Shown here: piece after piece, positions 25,232 through 32,754 of the stretch
Layout: each line of letters opens with the position of its first letter
How positions within the stretch are numbered: position 1 is the first letter of the stretch
DNA from: Deltaproteobacteria bacterium
GTDB taxonomy: Bacteria > Myxococcota > B64-G9
Direction of reading: 5' to 3'
Assembly: GCA_016935365.1 (NCBI GenBank)
Contig: JAFGRB010000058.1
Coordinates: 35,850-99,849 of the forward strand
DNA: 64,000 bases
Position numbers and translations under genes: made by a program
Notes under the pieces: generated by a model
Database searches by the model: none
What the model was told of the DNA's origin: nothing
Seen by the model: the letters and a program-made list of their open reading frames with translations, nothing else

Positions 25232-26968
25232 TCAGCTCTGGCCTTTGTTCTCCTCGGTGGCAGACGAGCTCCTCTTCTTGCGCTTGCGGCGCTTCGAGGT
25301 CTTGGGCTGGCTGGTCTTGGGTTCTTCCTGCTCTCCGCCCGCCGGTTGTGGCGTCGTCTTCTTGCGCCTCTTCCGGCGTCGCTTTCGGGCGGCCGGTTCC
25401 ACATCGGTGGCCTGGGCGGGCTGGCTGCTCTCCGCGGGTGGCTTCGCGGCTTGCTCTGACACCGGCTTCGCAGGTCGCTCCGCGTCGCTCGAGGGGGAGC
25501 TGCTCCGGGGGACGAGCTCGATCCGGCTCTCGGTCGGGCCAAGCTCGGGCACCGAGAGGACCTCGATGCGGATGCCGGACTCTCGCTCCGTCGCCAGGAG
25601 GTCGGCCCGGTGCTGGTTCTGGAAGGAGTTGCTCGTCTCGCAGCTGACCGAGAGCCGCACGCTGTCCACCTTCCCTGAAGCCGTCCCTTCCCGGATCTGT
25701 CTCAGGAGGTGGAGCGCCATGGCTTCCGGGGCTCGGATCACGCCATCTCCTCCGCAGGTGGGACACGGGCGGTGACCGCTGATCAGCAAGCTCTTGCCGA
25801 GACGCTGGCGCGTCAGCGTGCAGAGGCCAAAAGTGGATATCTTGCCCACCTTGTTCCTGGCCTTGTCCACCTTCATGGCATCGCGAAGGATGCGCTCCAC
25901 CTCCCGCCTGTGGGTAGAGGAGGACATGTCGATGAAGTCGATGACCACGATCCCGCCGAGGTCGCGAAGCCGAAGCTGGCGGGCGATCTCGATCGCGGCT
26001 TCCTGGTTGGTCTTGTAGGCGGTCGATCCCTGGCTCGACTGGCCTCGGATCTTTCCGGAGTTGACGTCGATGGCGACCAGCGCCTCGGTCTGGTCGATGA
26101 CCAGGCTTCCACCCGAGGGGAGTTGGACGCGCCGCTTCTGGAGCTCTTCGATCTGCTGCTCGATGCCGAAATGGGAGAAGATGGGCTCCCTGTGCGTGTA
26201 GGCCTTCAGCTGGCGCCTCTTCCTCGGCATGTAGAGCCGGAAGAACTGCTCCGCCTTCTGCAGGGCCACGGCATCGTCGATGCGGATCCACTCGATCTCG
26301 TCGCTGTAGTAATCGCGCAGGATCCTCGGAACCAGATCGGCGTCGGCGTGCAGCAGGCAGGGCTTGCTGCTCGAACGCGAGCGCTGATCGATATCCTTCC
26401 ACAGGCGGATGAGGTAGTTGAGGTCCTGCGAGAGATCGCGCTTGTTCATTCCCAGCCCGGCGGTGCGGACGATCACACCCATGCCCTTGGGCGGGTGGAT
26501 CTTGTCTGCGATCTCGCGGTAGGTCTGGCGCTGCTCGGGATCCTCGATGCGCCTCGAGACGCCGCGCGTCTCTGCGGAGTAGGGCATCAGGACCATGTAG
26601 CGTCCGGCGAGAGAGACGTGGGTGCTGAGCCTGGCGCCCTTCGTCCCCGACGGCTCCTTGTCGATCTGGACGATGAGCTTCTGACCCCGCGTCACGGCAT
26701 GCTCGATCCTCGGGCGGTCGGTCCGCTTCTTCCAGAACCGCGGCAGGATCTCGCCCATGGGAAGAAAGCCGTGCCGGCTCTCGCCGTAGTCGACGAAGCA
26801 GGCGTCCAGACCCGGCTGGACGTTGATGACCTCTCCGAGATAGATGTTGCCGCGCGTCCTGAAGTCCTGGTGGAACTCCTCGAAGTAGGCTTCGAGGCGA
26901 CCGGAGGAAACGATGGCGACCCGGGTGTTCTCGGGAACGCAGGCATTGACGATCATTTCCTGTTTCAT
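25232..26968 (-). CDS. rng: Ribonuclease E/G family protein
   Basis: A 578-aa endoribonuclease from MKQEMIVNACVP (ATG 26968; an ATG at 26956 is also possible), cutting single-stranded AU-rich RNA in rRNA and mRNA processing. It has an N-terminal S1-like region (GNIYLGEVINVQPGLDACFVDYG, RHGFLPMGEI), the magnesium-binding aspartates in LVAIDVNSGK and IVVIDFIDM, and the zinc link RPCPTCGGDG. The catalytic core ends near residue 450. The last about 110 residues are Lys/Arg/Pro-rich (RKRRRKRRKKT, KRRKRKKR), probably for RNA or membrane contact. Length is intermediate between RNase G (about 490) and RNase E. Confidence 0.93.
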   Translation of the reverse strand: MKQEMIVNACVPENTRVAIVSSGRLEAYFEEFHQDFRTRGNIYLGEVINVQPGLDACFVDYGESRHGFLPMGEILPRFWKKRTDRPRIEHAVTRGQKLIVQIDKEPSGTKGARLSTHVSLAGRYMVLMPYSAETRGVSRRIEDPEQRQTYREIADKIHPPKGMGVIVRTAGLGMNKRDLSQDLNYLIRLWKDIDQRSRSSSKPCLLHADADLVPRILRDYYSDEIEWIRIDDAVALQKAEQFFRLYMPRKRRQLKAYTHREPIFSHFGIEQQIEELQKRRVQLPSGGSLVIDQTEALVAIDVNSGKIRGQSSQGSTAYKTNQEAAIEIARQLRLRDLGGIVVIDFIDMSSSTHRREVERILRDAMKVDKARNKVGKISTFGLCTLTRQRLGKSLLISGHRPCPTCGGDGVIRAPEAMALHLLRQIREGTASGKVDSVRLSVSCETSNSFQNQHRADLLATERESGIRIEVLSVPELGPTESRIELVPRSSSPSSDAERPAKPVSEQAAKPPAESSQPAQATDVEPAARKRRRKRRKKTTPQPAGGEQEEPKTSQPKTSKRRKRKKRSSSATEENKGQS

Positions 26969-27074
26969 CTGAGACTCGATACACCGCGCCCTTGCGAATT
27001 GCAACAAGGAAACGCGTGCCTCGATCGGCGTGGAGGACCGTTCGAGCAATGTGCTCTTTTTTCGTTTTTTTGTG

Positions 27075-27103
27075 TTGACATCACATCAGGGACAATGTAG
27101 TGT
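27075..27103 (+). promoter_or_regulatory. Candidate sigma70 promoter for the histone-like gene
   Basis: A perfect -35 box TTGACA (27075-27080) is followed after 17 nt by TAGTGT (27098-27103), a weaker -10, within an AT-rich stretch unusual for this GC-rich window. It points to the H1-like gene about 140 bp downstream. It lies between divergent genes. Confidence 0.45.
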
Positions 27104-27240
27104 ATGGTCACGTCAGCGCTCATTGGTATCAGGATTTCGGATCTCCCAGGCGTCATAGACGAAGGCCTGGCGGCTGGGAGACCTTGTGATAGCGCGTGTG
27201 GGATCCAAGGCCACGAAGACAGGCAAGAGGAGGAAGGACC

Positions 27241-27384
27241 ATGGTAACGAAGAAGAAGGCGACCAAGAAGAAGCCGGCCAAGAAGAAGACCGCCAAGAAG
27301 AAGCCGGCCAAGAAGAAGACCGCCAAGAAGAAGCCGGCCAAGAAGAAGGCCGCCAAGAAGAAGCCGGCCAAGAAGAAGAAGTAA
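27241..27384 (+). CDS. Tiny histone H1-like Lys/Ala/Pro-rich protein
   Basis: A 47-aa, extremely basic protein (MVTKKKATKKKPAKKKTA...) made of KKKPAKKKTAK repeats. It starts at ATG 27241 with GAGGAAGGACC just upstream; the track's longer forms lack such a site. It resembles the C-terminal tail of histone H1 and bacterial Hc1/Hc2-like DNA-compaction proteins found in myxobacteria and chlamydiae. Almost no residues other than K, A, P and T are present, so it is likely a disordered DNA- or RNA-binding polycation. A candidate promoter lies upstream and a strong hairpin downstream, so it is probably a single-gene, highly expressed unit. Confidence 0.75.
   Translation: MVTKKKATKKKPAKKKTAKKKPAKKKTAKKKPAKKKAAKKKPAKKKK
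27262..27381 (+). repeat. 30-bp in-frame tandem repeat in the histone-like gene
   Basis: The unit aagaagccggccaagaag plus aagaccgcc recurs with a 30-bp (10-codon) period about four times with few changes. The array lies inside the coding region and would allow length change by slippage without a frameshift. Confidence 0.8.
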
Positions 27385-27440
27385 GCTGAGCAGCACCCGA
27401 TCGAGTCTTACGTTTTTTCGTTCTCTAGTGCTATCACCCG

Positions 27441-27467
27441 AAGGGCCCGGCCACCGGCCGGGCCCTT
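27441..27467. terminator. Strong bidirectional hairpin terminator
   Basis: A perfect 12-bp stem, aagggcccggcc / ggccgggccctt, with a 3-nt loop lies between the convergent histone-like gene (+) and the membrane protein gene (-). The U-tract is short (ttt) on the plus strand. Its position and perfection favour transcription termination for both sides. Confidence 0.75.
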
Positions 27468-27493
27468 TCGGTTAAGCCCCCCCTCGCGTCGAG

Positions 27494-28579
27494 CTATCCG
27501 AGGCGACCCGTGGCCTTGAGGTAGCGATGAAAACGCACATAGGGATGCCTGTCCAGCCCGACCTCCTCCATCCGCTCCAGCACGGATGTCACGGCCCAGT
27601 AAGAGGTCAAGAGCGACAGCAGCAGGCAGACCGGCACCTTGAGCAGGATGGCGGTCTGCGCGTCGAGCTGCTCTGCGTCGGCGAGGAAGAAGCCGAGCCG
27701 CAGGGCGAGATAGGTGGCGAATGGGGCGGCGAGCGCATACCCGATCCGCCAGCGGGCTCGCAGGCTGCGCGCAGGACCGTCGGTGAGGACGATCGGGCTG
27801 AGGTGGTCGACCCGCGTCTTGAAACGAGCCGCCCCCACGACCAAGAGGCTTATCACCATGGCCGTGATGGCCAGGTGCAGCGATATCTGGTGAGCCGGGA
27901 TGGGCCGGCCGGAGAGGTAGTAGGGCATGAAGCGCGAGAAGGCGACCACCAGACCGGCGGCCGCGTTGAAGAGGCAGTAGGGGATGACGTTGTGCGCGAT
28001 CACGTAGCGTCGGCGGCGGAGCTGTAGCGTGCGACCGGACTCCATGGCTCGCACGAAGCGCTTCAGGGAGCGCCGGGCAGACCAGGCCACCGCGGGCGGA
28101 ACGCAGATTGCCGGCAGCAATGCGGTGTAGAAGACGTAGGCCGGTCGGGGGTATCCCGGCAGGCGGCCGATGCAGGACAGGCCGAGCTGCACGGCGCCCA
28201 GGATCGCGGCCAGCGCGAGGCCGAGCAGGACGCATCCGGACCACAGCCCGCCGCGCGAGCCCGCTTCGCCAATCCGTACCGGCTCGAGCGCGCGCCACTC
28301 GTCCGCGGTGGGCTCGAGCCGGCCGATCAGCAACCTGCGGCGCGGGTGGAGGCTGGCCGAGAGATGGCAGATGAAGCCGACGAAGAACGCGCTCCAAGCC
28401 GTCATGAACAGGGTCAGGGGACGGCTCACGAGCCCGTCCGAGCCGAGCCATCGGTAGCCGACGACGGCGCTCGACCAGAGGAAGAAGAGCCAGAAGAGAA
28501 AGCTCCACAGCATCAGCCGACGGACATAGCTGCGGAGGCTGGTCGTCCTGCGACTGGCTTCGGAAGCTTCTCGATTCAT
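27494..28579 (-). CDS. Polytopic membrane protein of unknown function
   Basis: A 361-aa integral membrane protein from MNREASEASRR (ATG 28579). At least six hydrophobic segments are visible: LWSFLFWLFFLWSSAVVGY, LTLFMTAWSAFFVGFICHL, CVLLGLALAAILGAVQLGL, FYTALLPAICVPPAVAW, LHLAITAMVISLLVV and VPVCLLLSLLTSYWAV. Between them are Arg-rich cytosolic loops (LHPRRRLLIGRL, LQLRRRRYVI). No catalytic motif is recognised. The organisation weakly recalls the membrane part of adenylate cyclase- or kinase-linked sensors, but no cytosolic effector domain follows. The upstream part of the track ORF is a shadow of the opposite-strand GH3 gene. Confidence 0.7.
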   Translation of the reverse strand: MNREASEASRRTTSLRSYVRRLMLWSFLFWLFFLWSSAVVGYRWLGSDGLVSRPLTLFMTAWSAFFVGFICHLSASLHPRRRLLIGRLEPTADEWRALEPVRIGEAGSRGGLWSGCVLLGLALAAILGAVQLGLSCIGRLPGYPRPAYVFYTALLPAICVPPAVAWSARRSLKRFVRAMESGRTLQLRRRRYVIAHNVIPYCLFNAAAGLVVAFSRFMPYYLSGRPIPAHQISLHLAITAMVISLLVVGAARFKTRVDHLSPIVLTDGPARSLRARWRIGYALAAPFATYLALRLGFFLADAEQLDAQTAILLKVPVCLLLSLLTSYWAVTSVLERMEEVGLDRHPYVRFHRYLKATGRLG

Positions 28580-28711
28580 GCAGGCTGACCATACTATGCG
28601 CGTGGCCAGAAGGACAGCCCGGACCAGTGGCCGCGATCTCCGGAATCTCCGGACGGCTCGCTGGACCGCGGTGCCCGACTGTGGTATCTGCCAGGTTGCC
28701 GGAGGTGAGCC

Positions 28712-30469
28712 GTGTCCATGGCCTTGCTCGAGCAGATGCTGGCCGCTTCCATCCTGGTCTTGTGGCGCCAGGTCATTCCCAGGATTCCGCCGGATGTCAT
28801 CCGGATGCTGGCCCGGGCCCTGTTCTCGAAGTCCTGGGCGCGCTTCGAGAAGGTGACCGCCGATCCCCGCCTGGCCCAGCACGGGCGCCTGATGGAGATC
28901 GTCGGCCGGAACCGGGACACGGCCTTCGGGCGAGAGCACGGATTTGGAGAGATCCGATCCATCGAGGACTTCCAGCGGCGGGTTCCGATCCTGGGCTACG
29001 ACGAGCTCGGGCTATACATCCAGCGCATGATGCGCGGGGAGCGCGACGTCCTGGTCTCCGATCCGGTCAAGTACTTCGCGCGGACCAGCGGCACCACGGG
29101 GGCGGCCAAGTACATCCCGGTGACCGAACGCTACCTGGAGGAGTTCCGCTCGGGCAGGCGAGTCTGGTCTCGGCAAGTCGCGCAGGTCTTTCCCGGCTTG
29201 GTGCGCGGCACGCTCCTGACCATGCACTCGCCCAAGATCGAGGGCAAGACCGAGGCCGGCATCCCGTACGGGTCCATCACGGTGGCCATGGGCGCCATCG
29301 ACCAGGGCACGACCGGGAGCCTGCCGCTGCTCAAGCCGTTCCAGCGCATTCCGATGCGCATCTTCTTCATCGAGGACTTCAACACCAAGTACTACGTGCT
29401 GCTGCGGACTGCCCTGGTGACCAACATCTCCATGATGGCCGCCATCAATCCCTCGACCCTGATCCTCATGTGCCGCAAGCTGACGGAGTTCGCGCCCAGT
29501 CTGATCGAGGACTGCGAGCGCGGCGGGCTGAGGAGCGATCTCGAGATCGAGCCCGAGCTTCGAGCGCAGCTCCAGGGGCGGCTCCGGCCGGCGCCGGATG
29601 CCGCGGCGCGTTTGCGCGCTTCGCTGGCGGCGCACGGGCGGGTCAGGCCGATCGACATCTGGCCGAACTTGTGCGGGCTGATGAGCTGGAAGGGCGGCTC
29701 GGCGCCTTTCTACCTGCGCCAGTTCCCGGAGTGGTTCGGACAGCTGCCCGTGATGGACTACGGCTACGCGGCCACGGAGGGCAGCTTCTCGATCGTGATG
29801 TCCGCGGAGGGCAGCAAGGGCGTGGCGGCAGTCATGGGACACTTCCTGGAGTTCATCCCGGAAGACCAGGCCGAGGCGAGCGATCCGGACGTGCTGACGA
29901 TCGACCAGCTCGAGGAGGGCCGGCGCTACTTCGTGCTGGTGACCGGCTCTCACGGCCTGTACCGCTACTTCATCAACGACGTGATCGAGGTGGTGGGCTT
30001 CTACAAGAACACGCCGGAGATCGTCTTCTGCCACAAGGGCGGCAACATGATCTCGTACACCGGCGAAAAAATCGGCGAGAGCCACGTGGTCACGGCCGTC
30101 TCGGAGGCCCAGGAGGAGACGGGCATCCACCTGGACGGCTTCTGCGTGACCGTCCGCCTCGACTCGGCGAATCCTCGGTATATCTTCGCGGTCGAGCCGT
30201 CGCAGACCCAGGAGGAGGGCAGCCTGATCGAGCTGCTGGAGGCCTGCGAGCGGGGCCTGCGGAGAGCCAACATCGAGTACGCGGCCAAGCGCGAGTCGCT
30301 CAGGCTCGATGATCCCGGCCTGGTCGTCGTCTCGCCCGGCTCCTTCGAGAGGCTCCGGCAGGCGCGTCTGGCCGCTGGCGCCTTCGACTCCCATCTAAAG
30401 GTGCCTCACCTGGAGCCGGATCCCGCGGTGATCGAGAAGCTGGGTGTGCTCAGGGCGGTCCGGGCATGA
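28712..30469 (+). CDS. GH3 auxin-responsive promoter family acyl-adenylase-like protein
   Basis: A 585-aa member of the GH3 family, related to acyl-adenylate enzymes that conjugate acids to amines in plants; bacterial substrates are mostly unknown. Start GTG 28712 lies after CCGGAGGTGAGCC. ATP/AMP-binding motifs are visible: YFARTSGTTGAAKYIPVTE (P-loop), MDYGYAATEGSFSI and GLYRYFINDVIEVVGFY, with EKIGESHV near the C-terminal domain. The N-terminal hydrophobic segment (LLEQMLAASILVLWRQVIP) may be a membrane-associated helix. The stop overlaps the start of the HAD gene (ATGA), suggesting a shared pathway. Confidence 0.88.
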   Translation: MSMALLEQMLAASILVLWRQVIPRIPPDVIRMLARALFSKSWARFEKVTADPRLAQHGRLMEIVGRNRDTAFGREHGFGEIRSIEDFQRRVPILGYDELGLYIQRMMRGERDVLVSDPVKYFARTSGTTGAAKYIPVTERYLEEFRSGRRVWSRQVAQVFPGLVRGTLLTMHSPKIEGKTEAGIPYGSITVAMGAIDQGTTGSLPLLKPFQRIPMRIFFIEDFNTKYYVLLRTALVTNISMMAAINPSTLILMCRKLTEFAPSLIEDCERGGLRSDLEIEPELRAQLQGRLRPAPDAAARLRASLAAHGRVRPIDIWPNLCGLMSWKGGSAPFYLRQFPEWFGQLPVMDYGYAATEGSFSIVMSAEGSKGVAAVMGHFLEFIPEDQAEASDPDVLTIDQLEEGRRYFVLVTGSHGLYRYFINDVIEVVGFYKNTPEIVFCHKGGNMISYTGEKIGESHVVTAVSEAQEETGIHLDGFCVTVRLDSANPRYIFAVEPSQTQEEGSLIELLEACERGLRRANIEYAAKRESLRLDDPGLVVVSPGSFERLRQARLAAGAFDSHLKVPHLEPDPAVIEKLGVLRAVRA

Positions 30470-31131
30470 ACGTGCGAGCGGTCTGCGTGGATGTGGACGG
30501 GACGCTCTACAGCATCCGGCGGATGGTGCGAGATCACCTCTCCACGGTCTGGCCCCTGCGGCGTTTCTTTCGCGACCTGCACCGCGTGCGCGACGCGATG
30601 CGCGGTGTGCACTACGACGACTTCCGGCGGGAGCAGGCCCGTCGCCTGGCGCGCGAGACGGGCACGGACGAGGCCGAGGCGGCGCGGCGGGTGGAGGAGG
30701 TCGTCGAGCAGCGCTGGATGAACGTGTTCTGGACCACGCGCCCATTCCGGGGAGCCGAGGAGACCTTGCGGCGGCTCGTCCTCGGGGGGCTGCGGCTGGC
30801 GGTGCTGTCGGACTACCCGATCGGGATCAAGCTGCACGGCATGGGCCTCGGCGATCTGCCATTCGCCGCCCGCGTGAACGCGGAGCGCACCGGCGCCCTC
30901 AAGCCCCATCGAGCGCCGTTCGAGGCGGTCTCCGAGCAGCTCGGGGTCGAACCCGACCGCATCCTGCACATCGGGGACCGGGAGGAGTACGATGTGGCAG
31001 GGGCGCTGGCGGCCGGCTTCCGGGCGGCGCTCTTCTACTCGGGCCGCCGCCGTCCCCGATCGAGGGCGGATTTCGCCTTCTCGGACTGGCGGAGGCTGAT
31101 CCCGTTGATGCGCTGGCGCGGAATGGTATAG
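30466..31131 (+). CDS. HAD-family hydrolase
   Basis: A 221-aa haloacid-dehalogenase-like phosphatase. Motif I is VCVDVDGTLYS (nucleophile D9, acid D11), motif II is LAVLSDYP, a Lys is in GALKPHRAPFE and motif IV is HIGDREEYDVAGALAAGF. The cap is a helical insertion between residues about 20 and 105 with several Arg-rich helices. It resembles phosphoglycolate-phosphatase-like enzymes, but no specific substrate can be named. ATG 30466 overlaps the end of the GH3 gene, so the two are translationally coupled. Confidence 0.88.
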   Translation: MNVRAVCVDVDGTLYSIRRMVRDHLSTVWPLRRFFRDLHRVRDAMRGVHYDDFRREQARRLARETGTDEAEAARRVEEVVEQRWMNVFWTTRPFRGAEETLRRLVLGGLRLAVLSDYPIGIKLHGMGLGDLPFAARVNAERTGALKPHRAPFEAVSEQLGVEPDRILHIGDREEYDVAGALAAGFRAALFYSGRRRPRSRADFAFSDWRRLIPLMRWRGMV

Positions 31132-31145
31132 GCTCGAGGCTGATC

Positions 31146-31376
31146 ATGTCCGGATCCCAGAAGGCGTGCTTGTGTGCTTGCATCGCGATCCTCGCCGGGC
31201 TCTGGCCGGCGGCGGCGAGGGCGTATCTCGATCCGGCCACGGGCTCATACATCTTCCAGCTGCTCGTGGCCGGACTGCTCGGCGGCCTGCTGACGCTCAA
31301 GCTGTTCTGGCGCAACGTGAAGGGCTTCTTCGCCAGGCTGTTTTCGAAACACCGAGATGCCGGACCCGAAGACTGA
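31146..31376 (+). CDS. Small single-pass membrane protein next to a sulfatase/methyltransferase pair
   Basis: A 76-aa protein from ATG 31146. The N-terminal signal-like helix (CLCACIAILAGLWPAAARA) is followed by AYLDPATGSYIFQ, a second hydrophobic segment (LLVAGLLGGLLTLKLFW) and a basic end (RNVKGFFARLFSKH). The YLDPxTGSY...KLFWRxxKxFF pattern recurs in small proteins encoded beside exopolysaccharide- or sulfatase-like membrane genes. Its 3' end overlaps the methyltransferase start by 20 bp. Function unknown; probably an inner-membrane accessory of the downstream proteins. Confidence 0.75.
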   Translation: MSGSQKACLCACIAILAGLWPAAARAYLDPATGSYIFQLLVAGLLGGLLTLKLFWRNVKGFFARLFSKHRDAGPED

Positions 31377-32754
31377 CAGCGGCGCGCTCGACAGGGGCTC
31401 GTTTCGGGATCCGAGCGGCTTCGTCTTCGAGTTCCGGGGTGAGATCCATCGCCAGGTCAACGTCTGCTACCGCGATGACTACGAGCGGCTCATGGGCTCG
31501 GGCCTGTACGCCGGCTTGACCGAGGCGGGCCTGCTCATCCCGCACGCCGAGGCCGATGCCTCGCTCGCCTGCAGCCCGGAAGCCTTCCGCGTGATCCGCC
31601 CGGAGCCCATCTCCTTCATCTCCTACCCCTACGAGTGGTGCTTCGGGCAGCTCCGGGACGCGGCGCTGGCCACGCTGGAGATCCAGAGGCGCGCGCTGGA
31701 CTTCGGGATGCAGCTCAAGGACGCGAGCGCGTACAACATCCAGTTCCGTCGGTGCAGGCCGGTCCTGATCGACACGCTGAGCTTCGAGCGCCACGAGGAA
31801 GGCCGACCCTGGGTGGCCTACCGGCAGTTCTGCCAGCACTTCCTGGCGCCCTTGCTGCTGATGAGCCACCGCGACGTACGGCTGGGCCAGCTGCTGCGCG
31901 TGTACCTGGACGGGATCCCGCTCGACCTGACCGCTCGCCTGCTGCCCTGGTTCCGCTCGCACTTCTCGTTCGCCATCCTGGCCCACGTGCGGCTGCACGC
32001 CCGAAGCCAGAGCGCGTTCGCCGACCGGAGGCTCGACTCGGTGACCCGCAAGATGAGCAAGCACGCCCTGCTGGGCCTGGTCGACAACCTGCAGGCGGCG
32101 ATCGGCCGCCTGTGCTGGAAGGCGGGCCCGTCGACCTGGGGCGGTTACTACACCGAGGAGCACAGCTACTCGAACCGCGGCCTCGAGCACAAGTTGTCCC
32201 TGGTCCGCGAATACCTCGAGCGGATCTCGCCGGCTCGCGTGTGGGACCTGGGCGCCAACACGGGCCTGTTCAGCCGGGTGGCGGCCGAGCTCGGGATCCC
32301 GACGCTGGCCTTCGACTTCGACCCGCTGGCCGTGGAGCTCCACTACCGCCAGTGCCGCCAGGAGGGCTCGGGTCGGATCCTGCCTTTGCTGCTGGACTTG
32401 ACGAACCCCAGCCCCGCGCTGGGCTGGGAGAACCGGGAGCGCAAGTCGATCTGGGAGCGCGGTCCGGCCGACTGCATCATGGCCCTGGCCCTGGTGCACC
32501 ACCTGGCGATCGCCAACAACGTGCCCCTGCCCATGCTGGCGGGCTTCTTCGCCGGCGCCTGCCGGACCCTGATCGTGGAGTTCGTACCCAAGACCGATCC
32601 CCAGACCCAGCGCCTGCTCGCATCGAGAGAGGACATCTTCCCGGGCTATACCCTGGCGGGCTTCGAGTCGGCCTTCGGGCGGCACTTCGAGACGCTCAGG
32701 TCGGAGCCCATCGAGCAGAGCGAGCGGCGGCTGTACCTCATGCAGAGGCGTTGA
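31357..32754 (+). CDS. Class I SAM-dependent methyltransferase, two-domain
   Basis: A 465-aa cytosolic protein. The N-terminal about 280 residues lack a recognised motif but contain FEFRGEIHRQVNVCYRDDYE and LDFGMQLKDASAYNIQF, a pattern seen in NoeA/nodulation-type methyltransferase relatives. The C-terminal Rossmann domain begins near residue 294 with WDLGANTGLFSRVAAE (SAM motif I), the acidic LAFDFDP and DCIMALALVHHLAIANN. It overlaps the small membrane protein upstream and is followed by the sulfatase-like gene with a TGATG overlap. The three genes form a set probably acting on a lipid-linked or surface glycan (inference). Confidence 0.8.
   Translation: MPDPKTDSGALDRGSFRDPSGFVFEFRGEIHRQVNVCYRDDYERLMGSGLYAGLTEAGLLIPHAEADASLACSPEAFRVIRPEPISFISYPYEWCFGQLRDAALATLEIQRRALDFGMQLKDASAYNIQFRRCRPVLIDTLSFERHEEGRPWVAYRQFCQHFLAPLLLMSHRDVRLGQLLRVYLDGIPLDLTARLLPWFRSHFSFAILAHVRLHARSQSAFADRRLDSVTRKMSKHALLGLVDNLQAAIGRLCWKAGPSTWGGYYTEEHSYSNRGLEHKLSLVREYLERISPARVWDLGANTGLFSRVAAELGIPTLAFDFDPLAVELHYRQCRQEGSGRILPLLLDLTNPSPALGWENRERKSIWERGPADCIMALALVHHLAIANNVPLPMLAGFFAGACRTLIVEFVPKTDPQTQRLLASREDIFPGYTLAGFESAFGRHFETLRSEPIEQSERRLYLMQRR

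Noticed and set aside
25709-27100. 463-aa plus-strand ORF
   Set aside because: Antisense of the RNase E/G gene, whose catalytic motifs are clear.
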